Part shown: positions 61,565 through 64,000 of the stretch, one piece after another | Position numbering within the stretch: the stretch's first letter is position 1 | Layout: the number at the start of each line of letters is the position of its first letter | Source: COE1 sp910588595 | Lineage (GTDB): Bacteria > Bacillota > Clostridia > Lachnospirales > Lachnospiraceae | Length of the DNA stretch: 64,000 nucleotides | Reading direction: 5' to 3' | Assembly: GCA_948957135.1 (NCBI GenBank) | Contig: CARDBT010000016.1 | Coordinates: 4,713 to 68,712, forward strand | Translations under genes and position numbers: made by a program | Notes under the pieces: generated by a model | Database searches by the model: none | What the model saw: only the letters and a program-made list of their open reading frames with translations | Told to the model about the DNA's origin: nothing

Positions 61565-62668
61565 TTATTGTGAATTATACGGTGTCACAACGCGGTTCTT
61601 ATCGTTCTGTTTGCCATAATAAAGCCTGTTGTCTGCATGTTTAATCGTGTCTTCGACTTTATTACCCACACAATGCCCTGCGACTCCAAGCGTAAGGGTA
61701 CAGTGCAGCTCCTTTCCACAACAGCAAAACACGTGTTTCTCAACCTCTTGGCGGATATTCTCCGCAGTCTCACATGTATGATCAAGCCTGTCATTGCTTA
61801 AGATCAATATCTCTTCACCGCCCCAACGGCACACATAACCCTTGTCACTCACCTGCTGCTGCGCGATATGGGCAATCTCCTTTAACACCACATCACCAAA
61901 ATCATGTCCATAAGTATCGTTCACTCGTTTGAAATTGTCGATATCACACATGATCAGACTGAACTCCTCCTCTGTCTTCAACATCTGATCAAAAAAATCC
62001 TGCATACTTCGGCGGTTATAAAGTCCGGTAAGTGGATCAATGTTCGCCATATTGTCAAGAACAATATTCTGATGGCGCAATTGCAGTGTGATTCTCTGCA
62101 TATCCCACACAAAAATTACAGTGACCATAAACAGGAAGACAAAATTACATACGGAATTGAATATATAAATCGCCAACTCCACAGATATAGGAAGTTCCAA
62201 CGGGAAGATAGATCCGCCGAACACAGATAGGCTGCGGCATGCGATAAAACAAAGCGCCGCAATCATTCCAAGAGCTGTCGCGATCACATACCGCCGCCGC
62301 CCCTTCAGCAGAGTCGCACACATATAATAACCAAACGGAATCAACCCGATAATATATTGCGGAAATCCGAACCGCCACCCCAGGCAGATCGTGGCAATAA
62401 AGGAATGGATAATAATCTCCCAATAAGTCATGTAAAACACGTTGATGATCTCATGCTCATAACCACGCTTGATAATTTCAATACATTTTATATAAACAGC
62501 TATACTGCCAACATTGAAAACCACCATTGGCCAAATATGTAAAATATTGAAAAGCACAAACAAGACGAAATGCACCATCGTAATAGAGTAGATAATCAGC
62601 TTATACTTAAACCGTTCTGAGGCAAACTGCTGCCTCAATATCCGCTGGATGTCGTTCATATTCTTCAT
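61565..62668 (-). CDS. Membrane diguanylate cyclase (GGDEF)
   Basis: The 367-residue protein has six predicted membrane segments (about 20-190), a short linker helix and a C-terminal GGDEF domain with DPLTGLYNRRSM, CDIDNFKRVNDTYGHDFGD and the active-site RWGGEE. The active site is of the GGEEF type and should make cyclic di-GMP. The inhibitory I-site RxxD is not kept (QVSD instead), so product inhibition may be lost. It is the only cyclic di-GMP gene in the window. Confidence 0.9.
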   Translation of the reverse strand: MKNMNDIQRILRQQFASERFKYKLIIYSITMVHFVLFVLFNILHIWPMVVFNVGSIAVYIKCIEIIKRGYEHEIINVFYMTYWEIIIHSFIATICLGWRFGFPQYIIGLIPFGYYMCATLLKGRRRYVIATALGMIAALCFIACRSLSVFGGSIFPLELPISVELAIYIFNSVCNFVFLFMVTVIFVWDMQRITLQLRHQNIVLDNMANIDPLTGLYNRRSMQDFFDQMLKTEEEFSLIMCDIDNFKRVNDTYGHDFGDVVLKEIAHIAQQQVSDKGYVCRWGGEEILILSNDRLDHTCETAENIRQEVEKHVFCCCGKELHCTLTLGVAGHCVGNKVEDTIKHADNRLYYGKQNDKNRVVTPYNSQ

Positions 62669-62741
62669 AGATCGTTTGTTCCTTCGTCAGTTAAATAGTA
62701 ATCTGTTGAAAAATGATACTCCTTTGTAAATTATATCGCAT

Positions 62742-62811
62742 AATAACACTAAAGTAAATCAAAAATTCCGAACTGTTATGACAATTGCCATACAATTCGG
62801 AAAGTGTTATT
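62742..62811. repeat. Two-part inverted repeat in the gap before the GGDEF gene
   Basis: AATAACACT (62742-62750) pairs with AGTGTTATT (62803-62811), and TTCCGAA (62766-62772) with TTCGGAA (62796-62802). The arms are contiguous on the right and separated by 15 bases on the left. On the reverse strand it lies downstream of the next immunity-like gene and may end its transcript. Confidence 0.5.
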
Positions 62812-62913
62812 CCAATATAATATTTCAAAGCTATTGAAAGATATAAGCCTTGTTCGAGAGATTGTAGATCAGAAAACTGTTTGATCATCTTTGTCCGTTT
62901 CCGGCAGTCTTCT

Positions 62914-63285
62914 CTACAGTTCGTCCCATTCGATACATTCAGGGCATTCCATGGTATCAAAAAATTCTTCCATGCACCTGACTGCTTTCTTAGATGAAAT
63001 GATCGTGTATTCTGGAGCCACCCATTCCGCACCGCCAGCAAGGAATACAACTTCTTCATCAACGTCATCCCCACATGACTGCAATACGTCGTCCTCTTCC
63101 TCAAAATAATGAACGCATGCATATTTGCCTTTCACGAGTATATTCAGACATGGATACTTCTCGTCGTCACCACTGATCCATATTTCATCACCTTCTTGTA
63201 AGGCTGCGCCCCGTTTTATGATTTCTGCAATCTCTTTTTTACTGCAGCATGTTATATCGCCTTTACTTGTCGTGGTAACTATCAT
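62914..63285 (-). CDS. Imm1-like immunity protein candidate
   Basis: The 123-residue acidic protein has a start behind GAGGAGAGAG. The C-terminal part (EWVAPEYTIISSKKAVRCMEEF ... ECPECIEWDEL) resembles the Imm1 family of immunity proteins for polymorphic toxins, whose members end with a helix and a Pro-x-x-x-x-Trp motif. Six Cys are present. No toxin gene is adjacent in the window; the remainder may lie to the right. Identification is from pattern only. Confidence 0.6.
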   Translation of the reverse strand: MIVTTTSKGDITCCSKKEIAEIIKRGAALQEGDEIWISGDDEKYPCLNILVKGKYACVHYFEEEDDVLQSCGDDVDEEVVFLAGGAEWVAPEYTIISSKKAVRCMEEFFDTMECPECIEWDEL

Positions 63286-63450
63286 ATTAATTCTCTCTCC
63301 TCGTGTAAATCAAACCTGCCACAGCTTTGCTTAGATTGTAACGCAGTAAATCTGCGGAGAAAATAGACCTTGGGAGTATAACGCTTCCATATATTTATGT
63401 TGCATCTTATTTGTCTATCTCATGGAACAAGCATGTAATAAATAGGGACA

Positions 63451-63807
63451 TCAATCAAACTCCATAAAAGTATCATATGTATCATAATATTCTATCGCTT
63501 CCAATATCTTTTCATTCGAGATATTTTCATCTTCATCCACTGCCGCTGATATGACATCTTGAAGCATTTCATCCCTGTAAACAAATTCAAGATTGTATTG
63601 TACAGCATATTCTGGCAGTTCTTCTGTGTCGTCATCATCGATCTCTGGATATGGAAGCACATAGCATTCTGTGTCTAATTTGATTTTAATGGTTTTGGCA
63701 TATAAGCACCAGCCGTTGTCCTTATAGAAAACGTTGTCGCCCTCTTTCAGATACATTTCCTTTATCTCGTTGATCAGTTCATCAAATAGATATTTCGTTT
63801 TTTTCAA
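63451..63807 (-). CDS. Small acidic protein, possible immunity gene
   Basis: The 118-residue protein starts at TTG (63805-63807), nine bases after GGAGGA. It is very acidic (DDDDTEELPEY, DEDENISNEK) with a beta-rich first half (GDNVFYKDNGWCLYAKTIKI) and a helical end (EAIEYYDTYDTFMEF). I do not recognise it with certainty; size, charge and the neighbouring Imm1-like gene suggest an immunity or antitoxin-like role. Confidence 0.6.
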   Translation of the reverse strand: MKKTKYLFDELINEIKEMYLKEGDNVFYKDNGWCLYAKTIKIKLDTECYVLPYPEIDDDDTEELPEYAVQYNLEFVYRDEMLQDVISAAVDEDENISNEKILEAIEYYDTYDTFMEFD

Positions 63808-63832
63808 TTTCTAAGTTCCTCCAAAACTTTCC

Positions 63833-63861
63833 AGTATAGCGTGTAATTAGAATGTGTTTAA
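63833..63861 (-). promoter_or_regulatory. Candidate promoter of the small acidic gene
   Basis: On the reverse strand TTAAAC (63856-63861), 17 bases, TATACT (63833-63838). The last 140 bases of the window are AT-rich and hold no gene I can support. Confidence 0.35.
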
Positions 63862-64000
63862 TTAAGCTGTGTCTCCATTTGTTATAAACACATGTCTATA
63901 TTGTAATACTTATATTAAATAAAGTCAACTATATATATTTCTGTCTCCAGGGTTGTTTCACGAAGGTTTCCAAACGACATCATTTATTATGAACTTGCTG

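Noticed and set aside
62691..63122. 143-codon reverse-strand frame overlapping the Imm1-like gene
   Set aside because: It overlaps the better supported frame (ribosome site, acidic immunity-like product) and has a basic, irregular composition.
63861..64000. C-terminal end of another reverse-strand gene at the right edge
   Set aside because: Short open stretches exist in each frame but none is long enough or similar to a known protein end to support a call.

Overview
The window looks like a chromosomal segment of a Gram-positive, spore-forming, flagellated member of the Clostridia, most likely Lachnospiraceae. The support is the spore genes (ylbJ-like, GerW/YtfJ), a ribosomal protein L27 with a Prp-cleavable N-terminal extension, RecU in place of RuvC, the Asp23-FakA-RecG order, a B. 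subtilis-style lexA/yneA divergent pair, a flagellin, moderate GC, and strong Shine-Dalgarno sites with frequent GTG/TTG starts. The organism assignment is inference from gene content.

Layout. 1-4.3 kb: end of a lipoprotein gene, then branched-chain amino acid synthesis (ilvB, two tandem ilvN, ilvC). 4.3-11.5 kb: Holliday-junction branch migration (ruvAB), zapA, a U32 protease and a fused SEDS-PBP cell wall synthase. 11.6-16 kb: a CheX-like/CheY-like pair, Nudix, ytfIJ-like sporulation genes and small hypotheticals. 16-21.8 kb: rpmB, Asp23, FakA, RecG, DegV/FakB. 21.8-24.8 kb: an accessory patch with an unusual cysteine-containing flagellin, a chimeric mobile-element remnant and a deleted group II intron. 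24.8-31.5 kb: a secreted protein, pta with a perfect CcpA cre site, and topoisomerase IV (parE, parC). 31.5-41.2 kb: housekeeping genes (rsmD, coaD, amidase, ylbJ, two pseudouridine synthases, YgiQ, SDR, recU). 41.3-45.1 kb: part of the histidine pathway (hisZ, hisG, hisD, hisB) behind a structured leader. 45.2-52.6 kb: a modular lysozyme, two paired radical-SAM-associated genes, RNase G/E, a CapA-like lipoprotein. 52.6-57 kb: the rplU-prp-rpmA-obgE-yhbY-nadD-yqeK-rsfS block. 57-58.3 kb: SOS control (lexA, yneA-like). 58.3-64 kb: a more accessory end with an XerS-like recombinase, an AI-2E family permease, a repeat-filled AT-rich gap, a diguanylate cyclase and two orphan immunity-like genes.

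Several groups work together. HisZ is the partner that short HisG needs. Prp removes the L27 extension encoded by the next gene. FakA and a DegV/FakB protein can form a fatty acid kinase. RuvAB and RecU together cover Holliday junction migration and cleavage. LexA and the YneA-like protein share a 200-bp control region containing several candidate SOS boxes.

The best leads for something unusual are the single-polypeptide SEDS-PBP synthase, the MshEN-like/CheX fusion beside a lone CheY, the cysteine-rich flagellin behind a 32-bp palindrome, the 70-bp repeats and 19-bp-arm inverted repeat at 60.9-61.3 kb, and the two immunity-like genes at the end. I did not find a defence island, a CRISPR array, rRNA or tRNA genes.
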